DNA of 64,000 nucleotides from UBA5078 sp033721235 (GCA_033721235.1 JAWWAY010000013.1:1-64000), one strand, 5' to 3'; shown: positions 1-9,672, numbered from the stretch's first letter. Made by a program: numbers and translations. Notes: generated from the sequence alone by a model not told the origin.

Positions 1-998
1 AGATCAACACCCTCCTGAGTCCCAACACCCACCTTGAGCTCACTGACCGCCTTGCACAGCAGCTCAGAAAAACGCATATACACACTGTCATGGACATAAA
101 TACGATTAGCACAGACACAGGTTTGCCCATTATTGCGAAACTTCGCCTGCACGGCCCCAGCGACGGCCGCGTCGATGTCGGCGTCTGCAAACACAATAAA
201 AGGTGCATTCCCTCCCAACTCCAGCGACAGATTCTTAATATCATTGGCGCAGGCTGCCATTAGCTTCCGCCCGACATCCGTTGAACCGGTAAAGGAAAGT
301 TTTCTAACCTTACTGTTTTGCGTTAACTCCTCGGCAATCTCTTTTGGACTTCCTGTCACAATATTCAAAACCCCTGCAGGAATGCCTGCGCGTTGCGCCA
401 GTTCTCCTAGCGCTAGAGCGGTAAAGGGTGTTTGTGACGCGGGCTTTAACACCATCGTGCAACCTGCCGCCAATGCGGGAGCGGCCTTACGCGTCGCCAT
501 CGCGGCGGGAAAATTCCATGGAGTTATGGCGGCAGTTACACCAACGCCTTGTTTAATGGTTACTAATCTTCGGTCGTTTTGATGAGTAGGGATAGTGTCC
601 CCATAGGCGCGTTTTCCTTCCTCGGCAAACCATTCAACAAACGAGGCAGCGTAAGCAATTTCCCCTTTCGCTTCGGCGATTGGTTTTCCTTGCTCGGCGC
701 TCATGATGGCGGCCAAGTCTTCCTGGTGCTCCATCATGAGATCAAACCAACGACGCAGAATAACGGCCCTATCTTTTGCTGTTCTTTCCCTCCACTGCGG
801 CAGTGCAGCATAGGCGGCATCGATGGCCTCTGATGTTTCCTGCCGCCCTAGCGAAGGCACTCGTCCCAGCATCTCACCCGTAGCGGGATTATTGACATCC
901 AAGTATTTTCCGTCCTTCGCGTTTTGCCATTCCCCTGCAATTAAGCACTGATGGCGTAGGAGAGAACTGTCTAGTAAATTCGCTTTCGACTTCGTCAT
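1..998 (-). CDS. gabD: NADP-dependent succinate-semialdehyde dehydrogenase, C-terminus beyond window
   Basis: Aldehyde dehydrogenase superfamily, oxidising succinate semialdehyde to succinate in the GABA shunt, in the cytoplasm. I translated the minus strand from the ATG at 998 and read about 332 uninterrupted residues to the window edge; full-length GabD is about 480. Visible motifs are ITPWNFP (cofactor-binding loop), FTGSTDVG (Rossmann turn), LELGGNAPF with the catalytic Glu, and FRNNGQTCVCANR with the catalytic Cys. The paired Cys in CVCANR is typical of GabD rather than generic aldehyde dehydrogenases. The last third, including the C-terminal oligomerisation arm, lies off the window. The divergent neighbour at 1205 is unrelated. 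A related semialdehyde dehydrogenase is the main alternative. Confidence 0.88.
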   Translation of the reverse strand, partial: MTKSKANLLDSSLLRHQCLIAGEWQNAKDGKYLDVNNPATGEMLGRVPSLGRQETSEAIDAAYAALPQWRERTAKDRAVILRRWFDLMMEHQEDLAAIMSAEQGKPIAEAKGEIAYAASFVEWFAEEGKRAYGDTIPTHQNDRRLVTIKQGVGVTAAITPWNFPAAMATRKAAPALAAGCTMVLKPASQTPFTALALGELAQRAGIPAGVLNIVTGSPKEIAEELTQNSKVRKLSFTGSTDVGRKLMAACANDIKNLSLELGGNAPFIVFADADIDAAVAGAVQAKFRNNGQTCVCANRIYVHDSVYMRFSELLCKAVSELKVGVGTQEGVD

Positions 999-1204
999 TT
1001 TTCATCTCTCAGCGTTCGTTTGTTTGGCTTTTTGCTCCCATTGCTAAAAAGGGGCATCTCATTGTTTTTACAAGAGTAACTAGCTTGCCTGATCGACTGC
1101 ACACTTTAAAGTGATTATCGAAAGCACAAACGGGAACTATGCTTCAGCCGTCAATACTGCTACTGTTTGGCACCAGAAAATTGCATGGTCAGTTGGCGAG
1201 TTAA

Positions 1205-1882
1205 ATGATGCCATTCATTAAAGCTATCACTTTACGCTTAAGCTTGGGCTTTCTACCAGCCCTAATGGCTTGGCCTGCATTGGCTCAAAATAATGGTGCA
1301 TCTGAACTAGTTGCAATCGATATGATGCGCTGGGAAGAACGTATCTTTAAAGGCTCTACGCGTTATCGAAGCGTTATTTTGGATGACGAGCGCGTCCTTC
1401 GTGCTGAGGCCAGAGCGAGCGCTAGCGCCCTTTACCAAGAGATAGAGATCGATCTGACCAAGACCCCTTACCTAAGCTGGCGCTGGCTAATTGAGGAAAC
1501 TCTCGATGGCGTACTCAACGAGCAAACCAAGGCGGGCGACGACTATGTTGCGCGTATTTACGTTATTCAAAGTGGCGGTTTAGCATTTTGGCGCAGCAAA
1601 GCGCTAAACTATGTGTGGACTAGCGGGCAAGAGCAAGGCGCTCGATGGAATAATGCCTTTGGCCAGGGCAATGTCAAAATGTGGTCTTTGAACAGCGGCT
1701 CAGAAGGCGCCGGAGATTGGCAGTCTCACACCAGAGATGTACGTGTAGACTGGTTAAAAGCTTTTGGCGAAGAGATCGATCATATCGATGGTGTAGCAAT
1801 AATGACTGACACAGACAATACGGGCCAATTTGCCACCGCATGGTATGCGGATATTGTATTTAGTTCTGCGCCAGCCAATTAA
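1205..1882 (+). CDS. DUF3047 family exported protein
   Basis: 225 residues. The N-terminus has a Sec signal peptide with likely cleavage after PALAQ near residue 27, so the mature protein is periplasmic. The remainder matches my memory of DUF3047: a beta-rich domain with the repeated Trp pattern LSWRWLIEE, a DDYVARIYVI strand and a closing GVAIMTDTDNTG segment. The fold recalls carbohydrate-binding-like sandwiches but no catalytic residues are evident and the function of the family is unknown. It starts with two adjacent ATG codons and has only a weak ribosome site. It converges on the universal stress gene with 6 bases between the stops. Confidence 0.8.
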   Translation: MMPFIKAITLRLSLGFLPALMAWPALAQNNGASELVAIDMMRWEERIFKGSTRYRSVILDDERVLRAEARASASALYQEIEIDLTKTPYLSWRWLIEETLDGVLNEQTKAGDDYVARIYVIQSGGLAFWRSKALNYVWTSGQEQGARWNNAFGQGNVKMWSLNSGSEGAGDWQSHTRDVRVDWLKAFGEEIDHIDGVAIMTDTDNTGQFATAWYADIVFSSAPAN

Positions 1883-1888
1883 GCCTAC

Positions 1889-2329
1889 TTAAACTCGAAC
1901 AGTAAACACATCACAGTGACTACCATGCAGCACTGCGTTTGCTGTAGAGCCTAACAGTGCCGACTTGATAGCACCCTGCCCGTGACTCCCCAAAACGATT
2001 AAGTCTGCTCCGGAGTCTTTGGCCAGTTTCTTAATTTCATCCCCAGCTTTACCATGTAAGAAGTGAACGGCTTCAGCACCTATGCTCGGGAATTTCTCAT
2101 CAATCATCGCTTTGACCTGCACGGTATAAGCGCTTTGAAATTCCTTTTGGGCTTTTTCAAAATCACCCATATTCAACTCATAAGTATAGGTATTCAATAA
2201 GTCCTCGAATACCACCACTACGCTTACTTTTGCCGATGTACCGGCCACTACATCCAAAGCCTTTTGTATAATTTTCTGGGACTCTGTAGACCCGTCTATC
2301 GCTACCAGAACATTCTCGTATTGCGCCAT
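1889..2329 (-). CDS. Universal stress protein (UspA family)
   Basis: 146 residues, a single Usp domain. The N-terminal VLVAIDGS strand-loop and the C-terminal GSHGQGAIKSALLGS match the ATP-binding UspA subclass (G-2X-G-9X-G(S/T)). It probably acts as a cytoplasmic stress-responsive nucleotide-binding protein. I chose the ATG at 2329 because a GGGGGAAG ribosome site lies just upstream; the ATG at 2374 would add 15 unconserved residues. It lies downstream of nhaB on the same strand, but a hairpin terminator separates them, so it probably has its own promoter. Confidence 0.9.
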   Translation of the reverse strand: MAQYENVLVAIDGSTESQKIIQKALDVVAGTSAKVSVVVVFEDLLNTYTYELNMGDFEKAQKEFQSAYTVQVKAMIDEKFPSIGAEAVHFLHGKAGDEIKKLAKDSGADLIVLGSHGQGAIKSALLGSTANAVLHGSHCDVFTVRV

Positions 2330-2463
2330 TGAACTTCCCCCTAGATGATAATACTGCATCGTATGGCAGCGCATAGGATGATAGGCAATATTTAACCCAG
2401 CAACAACTCATGTTCGTGCATCGCCTATTACTGCGCACTGCCTCTTGCATAAAAACTACAGGT

Positions 2464-2496
2464 AAAAAAAAGCCCGCGTACAGACGCAGGCTTTTT
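2464..2496 (-). terminator. Rho-independent terminator after nhaB
   Basis: On the minus strand a GCCTGCG/CGCGGGC stem (one mismatch) with a six-base loop is followed by eight T. It starts 18 bases beyond the nhaB stop. Confidence 0.8.
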
Positions 2497-2513
2497 AGCA
2501 AGGTCTCTTACAG

Positions 2514-4016
2514 CTACAAAATGTAGATTGTTGCCAAAAGGCCTGTAACAGACAAAGCGATAGTATAAGGCAAGGCCAATATCACCATGCGCCCATACGA
2601 CAAGCGAATAAGCGGAGCCACTGCCGATGTTAGCAAGAATAGGAACGCTGCCTGACCGTTCGGTGTTGCTACCGATGGAATATTAGTACCCGTGTTAATA
2701 GCAACAGCCAATAACTCGAACTGCTCGCGATCAATAACGCCATTCTGGAAGGCGGCTTGAACTTCCGAGATATACACGGTTGCAACGAATACGTTATCGG
2801 ATACCATGGACAAGAAACCATTCGCCAAATAGAAAGCAGAAAGCTGCGTATGCCCTTCAAGGGCTAGCACGTAGTCAATAACCGGCTTGAATAGATGCAG
2901 CTCGTGGATAACCCCGACTACAGCAAAGAACACAACCAATAGAGAAGTAAAGGGTAGCGCTTCTTCGAAGGCGTGCCCGAGTCGGTGCTCGTCGGTAATA
3001 CCGGTCAACGAAGTGGCAAGTACGATCACCGCCAAACCAATTAGACCCACTTCGGCCAAATGAAGTGCTAGGCAAGCCACCAGGAACACGGCAACTGCGG
3101 CCTGAAGCCACAGAGTCATAATATCATCCTTGGTCATCTTGCTCGTCTTCTCGGCGTCATAATCTTCTAAGATTTTGCGCACACTCGGAGGCAGCTCAAC
3201 ACCATAACCAACAATTTTGAACTTCTCTACGATAACGGTGGTTAGTAAGCCGACGATGAGAACGGGAATCGAAACCGGTGCCACCCGCACGTAAAACTCT
3301 ACGAAATCCCACCCCATAATGTGGCCAATTAGCAAGTTCTGAGGCTCGCCCACGATAGTGGCGACGCCACCCAGAGCAGTACCGACCGCGGCGTGCATCA
3401 TGATATTACGCAAGAAGGCACGGAAGTTTTCTAAGTCGTCTCGGCGGTGTGCTTGAACGTTCTGGTCATCATTAATATCGCTACTATCCTCATGGTGAAG
3501 ACCAGAGGCCACCTTGTGGTAAACCGAATAGAAACCAGAGGCAACGGCAATAACAACGGCCGTCACGGTTAACGCGTCCAAGAAGGCAGACAAAACGGCT
3601 GCCACTAATGCGAACAGAACAGAAAGCGCTGTTTTTGACTTAACCCGCAGGAGAATCTTGGTGAAGGTGAACAGCAGCATCTCTTTCAAGAAGGAGATAC
3701 CCGCAACCATGAAGATCAATAGCAAAATAACCGGGAAGTTGTGAAGCGCTTCATCGTATACGGTTTCGGGGGAGGCCATGCCAATTACGACGGCCTCAAA
3801 AGCGAGTAAGCCTCCTGGCTGCAGCGGATAGCACTTGAGGGCCATCGCCAAAGTAAAGATAAACTCAAGAATGAGCACCCAACCGGCAACGAAGTGTCCC
3901 ACGAAGAAAAACAGCAGTGGGTTAAGAATTAGAAAGCCGACAATCGTTAGCTTATACCAATCTGGCGACGGGCCTAAAAAGCTCTTTAGAAAAGCCTGTC
4001 CATAACTTGAAGTCAT
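2514..4016 (-). CDS. nhaB: Na+/H+ antiporter NhaB
   Basis: 500 residues, the usual NhaB length. The inner-membrane protein exchanges cytoplasmic Na+ for external H+, supporting sodium and pH homeostasis in a saline habitat. The sequence is almost all hydrophobic helices, starting with PDWYKLTIVGFLILNPLLFF. It has the NhaB-typical SAFLDALTVTAVVI segment with its Asp (about 147) and ATIVGEPQNLLIGHIMGWDF near residue 220, then MVSDNVFVATVYI and NTGTNIPSVATPNGQAAFLF in the C-terminal half, a pattern of the ion transporter (IT) superfamily. It is monocistronic between a terminator and a 470-base upstream gap. Confidence 0.95.
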   Translation of the reverse strand: MTSSYGQAFLKSFLGPSPDWYKLTIVGFLILNPLLFFFVGHFVAGWVLILEFIFTLAMALKCYPLQPGGLLAFEAVVIGMASPETVYDEALHNFPVILLLIFMVAGISFLKEMLLFTFTKILLRVKSKTALSVLFALVAAVLSAFLDALTVTAVVIAVASGFYSVYHKVASGLHHEDSSDINDDQNVQAHRRDDLENFRAFLRNIMMHAAVGTALGGVATIVGEPQNLLIGHIMGWDFVEFYVRVAPVSIPVLIVGLLTTVIVEKFKIVGYGVELPPSVRKILEDYDAEKTSKMTKDDIMTLWLQAAVAVFLVACLALHLAEVGLIGLAVIVLATSLTGITDEHRLGHAFEEALPFTSLLVVFFAVVGVIHELHLFKPVIDYVLALEGHTQLSAFYLANGFLSMVSDNVFVATVYISEVQAAFQNGVIDREQFELLAVAINTGTNIPSVATPNGQAAFLFLLTSAVAPLIRLSYGRMVILALPYTIALSVTGLLATIYIL

Positions 4017-4489
4017 AAGTACATTCCTTAAAACCTGTAAATCTCATTTGGGCAAGCACTACGGCCGCCACCAAAAAGCTATAAATTTCAACACCCTAGA
4101 AACAAAAAATTTAAGCAAGCCCTCCGACTCTTTGCTCTTAAAAACGCTTCACAGTTGAAAATCTGAGCTGCAGATTTGCCCAAGGAACAAATCTGAGGAC
4201 GGCATCATAGTAGAAATTTACGCGCCATGGCCAATGTTTTCGATACTAAGCTACAATTTTTCACAATTAGACAAGGCGGGCGAATGCTCGTTTGTGCAGC
4301 TTATTTAAGTAGTCTGGCATTCACGCAAACCGCGCACGTCCTCAAGCACGTAAGGAGATGAAAAAACCAATACTCTCCTATGTAAAATGTAGGTACATAA
4401 AAGATCTAAGGCAGCAGTAAACACTTACTTACTGCCGCCTGCCCCCGACTATGCTGCCATTGAAATACAAGGGGTCGCAAAGCAAGCCC
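4017..4489. other. Intergenic region between nhaB and arsC-like gene
   Basis: No coding sequence recognised on either strand. It should contain the nhaB promoter. The only structure found is the inverted repeat at 4409-4440. No sodium- or pH-responsive regulator site could be recognised by eye. Confidence 0.5.
4409..4440 (-). terminator. 12-bp inverted repeat downstream of arsC-like gene
   Basis: Arms AGGCAGCAGTAA and TTACTGCCGCCT pair with one mismatch around an eight-base loop. It lies about 50 bases past the minus-strand arsC-like stop. Only a short T-rich run follows in that direction, so a terminator role is tentative. Confidence 0.4.
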
Positions 4490-4837
4490 CTAAGGGAGCA
4501 CGTTTTTCACCAGCTCAGGCGGTCTACATAAAACCGCGCCTTTATCGCTCTGGACAATAGGCCGATTCATGATAATGGGACTTGCGACCATAGCGGCAAT
4601 CAGCTCGGCATTGGAACTACTCTTACTAAGCTCTCGCTCCTTAAACTCTGACTCGTTAGTCCTGCAAATATCAATGACAGGACAGCCCATGAGCGCAACG
4701 AGCTCTTCTATGGCTTGAGCCGAGAGAGGAGTCTTTAGGTATTCCACCACATTCGGTTCGATACCCGCCTCACGAATTAGCTCAAGAGTCTGGCGCGACT
4801 TACTGCAGCGGGGATTATGAAAAATGGTAACGCTCAT
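4490..4837 (-). CDS. arsC: Arsenate reductase, glutaredoxin-type (ArsC family)
   Basis: 115 residues, the normal length of glutaredoxin-dependent ArsC and its YfgD-type relatives. The thioredoxin-like fold begins MSVTIFHNPRCSKSR, with the single redox Cys at residue 11 followed by the conserved SKSR. VVEYLKTPL and PIIMNRPIV supply the family arginine position. The protein would reduce arsenate to arsenite with glutathione and glutaredoxin. No ars regulator or efflux gene is adjacent, so a general YfgD-like role is equally possible. It is a single minus-strand gene, divergent from the methyltransferase. Confidence 0.85.
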   Translation of the reverse strand: MSVTIFHNPRCSKSRQTLELIREAGIEPNVVEYLKTPLSAQAIEELVALMGCPVIDICRTNESEFKERELSKSSSNAELIAAMVASPIIMNRPIVQSDKGAVLCRPPELVKNVLP

Positions 4838-4964
4838 GCTTATTCCTCAAACATCGATTAGACTTAAACCCTCTAAGATTACCTTAATCGACAAACGATC
4901 GACACAAGCAGGCTAAAAAGCAACAAGGGAAGCCTCTCACTAGCTAAGAGTACCAGGAAACATT

Positions 4965-5843
4965 TTGAGTAGACGCGACACAGTTATGCAATTCCTCGAC
5001 AGCGATGGTTTAGGCCTAGAGATAGGCCCTAGCCATAACCCTGTAGCGCCTAAAAGAGAGGGTTTTCGGGTCGAAATTATTGACCACTTAAGCCAAGAGG
5101 AGTTGTTAGAGAAGTATCGCGACCACAAGCTACGGCTCGACAGGATTGAATCAGTGGACTATGTCTGGAATGGAGAAACCTACTCTGAACTCACAGGCAA
5201 AACCAAACACTATGACTGGGTTATCGCCTCGCACCTTATAGAGCACACGCCTGACCTCATAGAGTTCTTAAACGGTTGCGCCGAGGTACTGAAAGACGAT
5301 GGCGTACTAAGCCTAGTCATTCCCGATAAACGCTACTGCTTTGACCACTTTCGCCCTCTAAGCAGCCTTGGCCAAGTAATAGACGCCCACGTACAAAAAA
5401 GGGTACAGCATACTTCAGGCACCCTAACGGATTACTTCCTCAATGTAGTGCACTTAAACGAACAAGGTGCTTGGGACTCGGGAAGTCAAGGCCAATACAG
5501 TTTTGTGCACTCGATCGATCAGGCGAGGAGCTTTATAACGCAAGACTCTAAACAAGAAAGCTATACCGACGTGCACGCCTGGTGCTTCGTCCCGCATTCG
5601 TTTCGCCTATTAATTGATGACCTCAACAACTTGGGCCTCATTCAAATTAAAGAGATTGGTTTTACCAACACCAAAGAAAATGAATTTTACATAAGCTTAG
5701 GTCGAGAGGGGACGGGCTCGGGCCTGAGCCGCTTGGAGCTACAGCAACGCATAGAATTAGAGCTTAAAGAGCAACTGCAAGGAAAATCTAGCCACCCTCT
5801 TAGGCGAGTGGCTAGAAAACTGCTGAGAGCGCTAGGTCGCTAA
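4965..5843 (+). CDS. SAM-dependent methyltransferase, class I
   Basis: 292 residues. Motif I appears as LEIGPSHNP (residues 18-26) and a post-motif III segment as ASHLIEHTPDL (88-98), followed by the strand VLKDDGVLSLVIPDKRYCFDHF. This is the Methyltransf_11/23 layout often seen in glycan- or lipid-linked methyltransferases; the substrate is unknown. The start is TTG at 4965, supported by AGGAAA six bases upstream; the in-frame ATG at 4986 has no ribosome site. A basic C-terminal tail (RRVARKLLRALGR) may touch membrane or nucleic acid. Its stop overlaps the stop of the convergent enoyl-CoA hydratase. Confidence 0.8.
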   Translation: MSRRDTVMQFLDSDGLGLEIGPSHNPVAPKREGFRVEIIDHLSQEELLEKYRDHKLRLDRIESVDYVWNGETYSELTGKTKHYDWVIASHLIEHTPDLIEFLNGCAEVLKDDGVLSLVIPDKRYCFDHFRPLSSLGQVIDAHVQKRVQHTSGTLTDYFLNVVHLNEQGAWDSGSQGQYSFVHSIDQARSFITQDSKQESYTDVHAWCFVPHSFRLLIDDLNNLGLIQIKEIGFTNTKENEFYISLGREGTGSGLSRLELQQRIELELKEQLQGKSSHPLRRVARKLLRALGR

Positions 5844-6658
5844 CTGCCCTTAAAATTGGGGGCGCGTTTTTCGTTGAAAGCCAACAAAGCCTCTTTAAAA
5901 TCATCTGTCTTCGTTAATGCCGTAAAGTGCATGAGCAAATGATCAACAGTGCCTTCAAAGGTTTGATCCATACCTAAGCGCATCATGCGTTTAGTTGTCT
6001 GCACTGCCAGCGGCCCGTTCGCTGCAATTTCCTGCGCCCAATTTACCGCAGTTTCCATGAGTTTATCGGCAGGCACTACGGCATTAGCTAGGTTCAATTG
6101 CGCACATTCTTGCGCCCCTAAATTTAAGCCTCTGTAGAAGATTTCAGCCGCTTTGCCCCAGCCAATAAGTCTGGGTAACAACCAAGTTCCTCCGCTCTCC
6201 GGCACCACATTGCGCTTTACCATTGTTGCCGCCAGCTTGGCATTTTCTGACATAATTCGCATATCTGCCAACAAGGCCATATCCATCCCAAAACCCGCTG
6301 CAGCGCCGTTTATGGCGGCAATAACTGGCTTATCCATTTCCCACAGAGCGGTAATAGGACTTTGATCAAGATTAAAGAGCTGGGTGGCTTTGCGGGTCAA
6401 GCCAACCCCTTCTCCAGCGGCGAGCTTTTTCTGTGTATCTTTAAGATCTAGGCCCGAGCAAAACCCTTTTCCTGCACCTGTGATAATAATCACTCGTACA
6501 TCGGGGTTTGAGTTAGCTGCCTTAAGAGTCGATGCCAAGTCGTTCAGCATATCACCACTGATAGCGTTCAATCGCTCTGGCCGATTTAAAGTAATTGTAA
6601 GAATGAAATTGGACTGCTCTACCAAAATGTCGGAGCTTTGCGAAGGTGCTGAAGTCAT
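5840..6658 (-). CDS. Enoyl-CoA hydratase/isomerase family protein
   Basis: About 272 residues from the ATG at 6658. Crotonase fold: the N-terminal LTITLNRPERLNAIS strand-turn, the oxyanion-hole segments VIIITGAGKGFCSGLDL and AAINGAAAGFGMDMALLADMRI, and the family helix AAEIFYRGLNLGAQE. It would hydrate or isomerise an enoyl-CoA in fatty acid or related degradation. The hydratase Glu is clear in VPESGGTWLLPRLIG. An upstream ATG at 6739 would add 27 residues without crotonase similarity, so the shorter start is preferred. It converges on the methyltransferase with overlapping stops and diverges from the mscS-like gene. Confidence 0.88.
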   Translation of the reverse strand: MTSAPSQSSDILVEQSNFILTITLNRPERLNAISGDMLNDLASTLKAANSNPDVRVIIITGAGKGFCSGLDLKDTQKKLAAGEGVGLTRKATQLFNLDQSPITALWEMDKPVIAAINGAAAGFGMDMALLADMRIMSENAKLAATMVKRNVVPESGGTWLLPRLIGWGKAAEIFYRGLNLGAQECAQLNLANAVVPADKLMETAVNWAQEIAANGPLAVQTTKRMMRLGMDQTFEGTVDHLLMHFTALTKTDDFKEALLAFNEKRAPNFKGS

Positions 6659-6912
6659 AAGCGGGTCTCTGTTTATTGGAACGGCAAATTCGACTGGCAT
6701 CTTTACCCTATACGGCGGGCTTTTCAAGTCCCATTGCAATGCCCCATGATCAGCTCGCTTTCTTTGCTAGTGGAAATGTCGAACTTAATCTCAGGAAACA
6801 GTTACTTGTTCACACTAAAAAGCATGGCCAGCAGAAAACTATTTTGTTTAAGTGGGCATAAACCTTGCGTAGTTATCCTAGTGGCCATGGCGACTCCATT
6901 AGAGATGCGACA

Positions 6913-7998
6913 ATGACAGTAGCGAATATTCAGTTTCCAGCATGGCTTATAGGCCTGAGCTTTATGCTCTGCTCAACACTGCTTATGCTGGTGCTAGAGA
7001 GGCTCATTTTACGCAAGGTTCAAGGCTGGGTTGATCGATCCAGCTTTCGCTTCGATACGCTCGTATTAAAGGCTATTCGTTCGCCGCTAAGCATCGTTAT
7101 TATTGCCATCAATCTAATCGTTCTGAAGCAGGTGTTGCTCTATTTAGATGTCGACACTGCACCATACGATGGTTATTTTGAGCACGGTGCACAATTACTG
7201 CTCATCATTGCGCTACTGCGCTTTGCCGACACTTTCACCACCGGAGCCATTAGCAACTACGCAGCATCGAGCCAAATTCGCAATAGCCAAAGCATCATAA
7301 AGGGCATTATCCGCGGGGCCATCTACGGCATCGGCGCCTTAATACTCCTGAGCACTGTTGGCATTCCTATTACGCCACTGGTCGCATCATTGGGAATCGG
7401 CTCTTTGGCCGTTGCGCTTGCACTACAGCCCACACTAGAAAACTTTTTCTCTGGCCTACAACTCATCATCGACAAGCCTATACGCGTAGGCGACTACATT
7501 GAGCTCGACTCTGGCGAACAAGGCTTTGTGGAAAAAATAGGCTGGCGCTCTACCTGGGTGAGAATGCTGCCAAACAATATGGTCATCATGCCCAATAGCG
7601 CTCTATCTCAGTCAAAGCTCATCAACTACTTCTACCCTAGCAAAGAACTTTCGGTTCCGGTTGAAGTGGGCGTTCACTACGACTCCGACCTAGACCATGT
7701 AGAGCGCGTCACCATCGAAGTTGCTAAAGACATTCTCACTCATCACAAGTGGGCCGTGCCCGAATACGACACCTTCGTTCTGTTTCACACCTTCGATAAT
7801 TCCAGCATTAATTTCACTGTGATGCTGAGAGCTCAAGAGTATGCTAACCGCTTTTTTGTGAAGTCCGCTTTTATTAAAGCTCTGCACAAACGGTTCCAGC
7901 TAGAAGGCATAGTGATTCCATTTCCCATTACTGCTCTCAACCTTAGCCAAGAGCAATCTGAGCAGCTGTTGTCCACTACAAATCAAAGCCCAAAATAG
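6913..7998 (+). CDS. Small-conductance mechanosensitive channel, MscS family
   Basis: 361 residues from the ATG at 6913; a TTG at 6865 would add 16 residues without support. The inner-membrane channel releases solutes on hypo-osmotic shock. About four hydrophobic helices precede the pore segment. The pore helix and its exit read PLVASLGIGSLAVALALQ, then PTLENFFSGLQLIIDKPIRVGDYI, which is the diagnostic MscS TM3-beta junction. The cytoplasmic vestibule follows with GFVEKIGWRSTWVRMLPNN and IMPNSALSQSKLINY. With extra N-terminal helices compared with minimal MscS, it resembles the YnaI/YbdG-size members. It stands alone between two unrelated genes. Confidence 0.9.
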   Translation: MTVANIQFPAWLIGLSFMLCSTLLMLVLERLILRKVQGWVDRSSFRFDTLVLKAIRSPLSIVIIAINLIVLKQVLLYLDVDTAPYDGYFEHGAQLLLIIALLRFADTFTTGAISNYAASSQIRNSQSIIKGIIRGAIYGIGALILLSTVGIPITPLVASLGIGSLAVALALQPTLENFFSGLQLIIDKPIRVGDYIELDSGEQGFVEKIGWRSTWVRMLPNNMVIMPNSALSQSKLINYFYPSKELSVPVEVGVHYDSDLDHVERVTIEVAKDILTHHKWAVPEYDTFVLFHTFDNSSINFTVMLRAQEYANRFFVKSAFIKALHKRFQLEGIVIPFPITALNLSQEQSEQLLSTTNQSPK

Positions 7999-8089
7999 CC
8001 AAGCGATACATTAAAGGGCTTCCCACGCCTGTCTCAAAGTTCTACCATAGGCCGCACCATATAATAAGAAAATTTGAGCTTTCCGCTGT

Positions 8090-9649
8090 ATGCGTCGATC
8101 GCGAACATTCAAACTAACCGCAGTTATGGCCGTGCTTACAACAGTAATTCCTGTTGCATTGGCATTTTTCTATGCACGGGAACAAGGCATTGCCTTCGAG
8201 CAAGCCCGAGTCAACGGCTACGTACAAGACCTCCTCTACCGATCCGACCGAAGCGTTGCTCAAATGCAGCGCGCTATTGAGATAATTAGTTCTCAAGCTG
8301 AGTGCAGCGCAGAAAATATCGACAATATGAGAGCCGCCAACCTTCTGCTCGACAATGTTGAAGTTATCGGCATTATGCGTGGCACACAGATGATCTGCTC
8401 GTCGCAAGGTATTCACACCCCACCGATAGAGCTAGGTCCCACCGAGATAGTTACACTTAGAAACGGACTGCTACGCCCAATCATTACCCTCCCATCTGCA
8501 CCAGATATTGAATACATTGGTTTGGAGAGAAACGGCGTAATAGCCATTGCCTACCGAAACGAAGCCATAGCCCCAACAACCGTCCGAGAAGACGTTATAG
8601 TCGGTACTTTTACTCCAACGACGGGAGAGTTGCGCGGGGCCACAGCAAATATTAACCCCGCTTGGATAGACCGGCTGGGCGATCAAGACGAAACCACATT
8701 TATCGCCGATGGCTATATTGTAAGTATCGCGCGCTCGCAACAGGTTCAGTTGACTGGGGCCATTGCTGCTATCTCTACTGACAATCTCAACGCTCGCATT
8801 AGAGAGTTCACTCTCTTCCTTCTGCCTACCGGTTTACTGGCAGCGGCATTACTAACAGGCTTAGTACTCTTTCTCGCTCGTCAAAGTTTTTCAATTGCTT
8901 CCGATATAAAAACCGGCATCAAACGCAATGAGTTTTTCTTGGTATACCAACCCATAATGGACCTCAAGTCCGGTGAATATGTCGGTGCGGAGGCCCTCGT
9001 CAGGTGGAGCCACAATAATCATATAATAGCGCCCGATGAGTTCATTGGCGCCGCGGAGTCCAGCAGCTTAATTGGACTGCTTACCCGGCATATCATCAGC
9101 TTAGCCAAGAAGGACGCCAGCACCATTTGTGCTGGCAGGCAAAGCTTTACTATCTCCATAAATCTTTCTGCTAGCGACCTATTGTCGCCGGAAATATTAG
9201 AACAGCTGAAAGACTTCAAAGCCCATAGCGGAGCCCGTCTTAGTGTAGAACTAACGGAAAGAGTTATGCTTGACCCTACTCCGACTAGAGAGTGTATTAG
9301 GGCCTATAGCGACGCAGGAATAGAAGTCGCCGTAGACGACTTTGGCACGGGGTATAGTAGCCTTTCCTACTTGGAGATGCTGCAATTCGACACGCTTAAG
9401 ATTGACCGTCTATTCGTCGAAGCCATCGACACAGAGGCTGCCACCAGCCGCGTGGTACTCCATATCATTGAAATGGCTAAAACACTTAAGCTAAAAATTG
9501 TTGCGGAGGGAGTCGAAACCCAGAATCAATCTGATTTCCTGCGCGACAATGGAGTGGAGCTTGCTCAAGGCTGGCTGTTCGGAAAGCCCGTTAAGGCAAG
9601 CGAATTTAACGCCGTTTTTGGCCGCAAGTCGAATGCCTTTAAAGCCTAG
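8090..9649 (+). CDS. CSS-motif periplasmic sensor / EAL c-di-GMP phosphodiesterase
   Basis: 519 residues. An N-terminal helix (about 8-28) and a second helix (about 240-262) bracket a periplasmic CSS-motif domain with CSS at 103-105 and a second Cys near residue 64. In Escherichia coli relatives (PdeC type) a disulfide in this domain controls the enzyme. The C-terminal EAL domain has YQPIMDLKSGEYVGAEALVRW with EAL at 301-303, the metal-binding DDFGTGYSSLSYLE and the late AEGVETQNQ. All catalytic motifs look intact, so it should hydrolyse c-di-GMP to pGpG. It is the first of two c-di-GMP genes in this stretch. Confidence 0.92.
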   Translation: MRRSRTFKLTAVMAVLTTVIPVALAFFYAREQGIAFEQARVNGYVQDLLYRSDRSVAQMQRAIEIISSQAECSAENIDNMRAANLLLDNVEVIGIMRGTQMICSSQGIHTPPIELGPTEIVTLRNGLLRPIITLPSAPDIEYIGLERNGVIAIAYRNEAIAPTTVREDVIVGTFTPTTGELRGATANINPAWIDRLGDQDETTFIADGYIVSIARSQQVQLTGAIAAISTDNLNARIREFTLFLLPTGLLAAALLTGLVLFLARQSFSIASDIKTGIKRNEFFLVYQPIMDLKSGEYVGAEALVRWSHNNHIIAPDEFIGAAESSSLIGLLTRHIISLAKKDASTICAGRQSFTISINLSASDLLSPEILEQLKDFKAHSGARLSVELTERVMLDPTPTRECIRAYSDAGIEVAVDDFGTGYSSLSYLEMLQFDTLKIDRLFVEAIDTEAATSRVVLHIIEMAKTLKLKIVAEGVETQNQSDFLRDNGVELAQGWLFGKPVKASEFNAVFGRKSNAFKA

Positions 9650-9672
9650 GAAACCCCACTCAAGGCTAAGCA

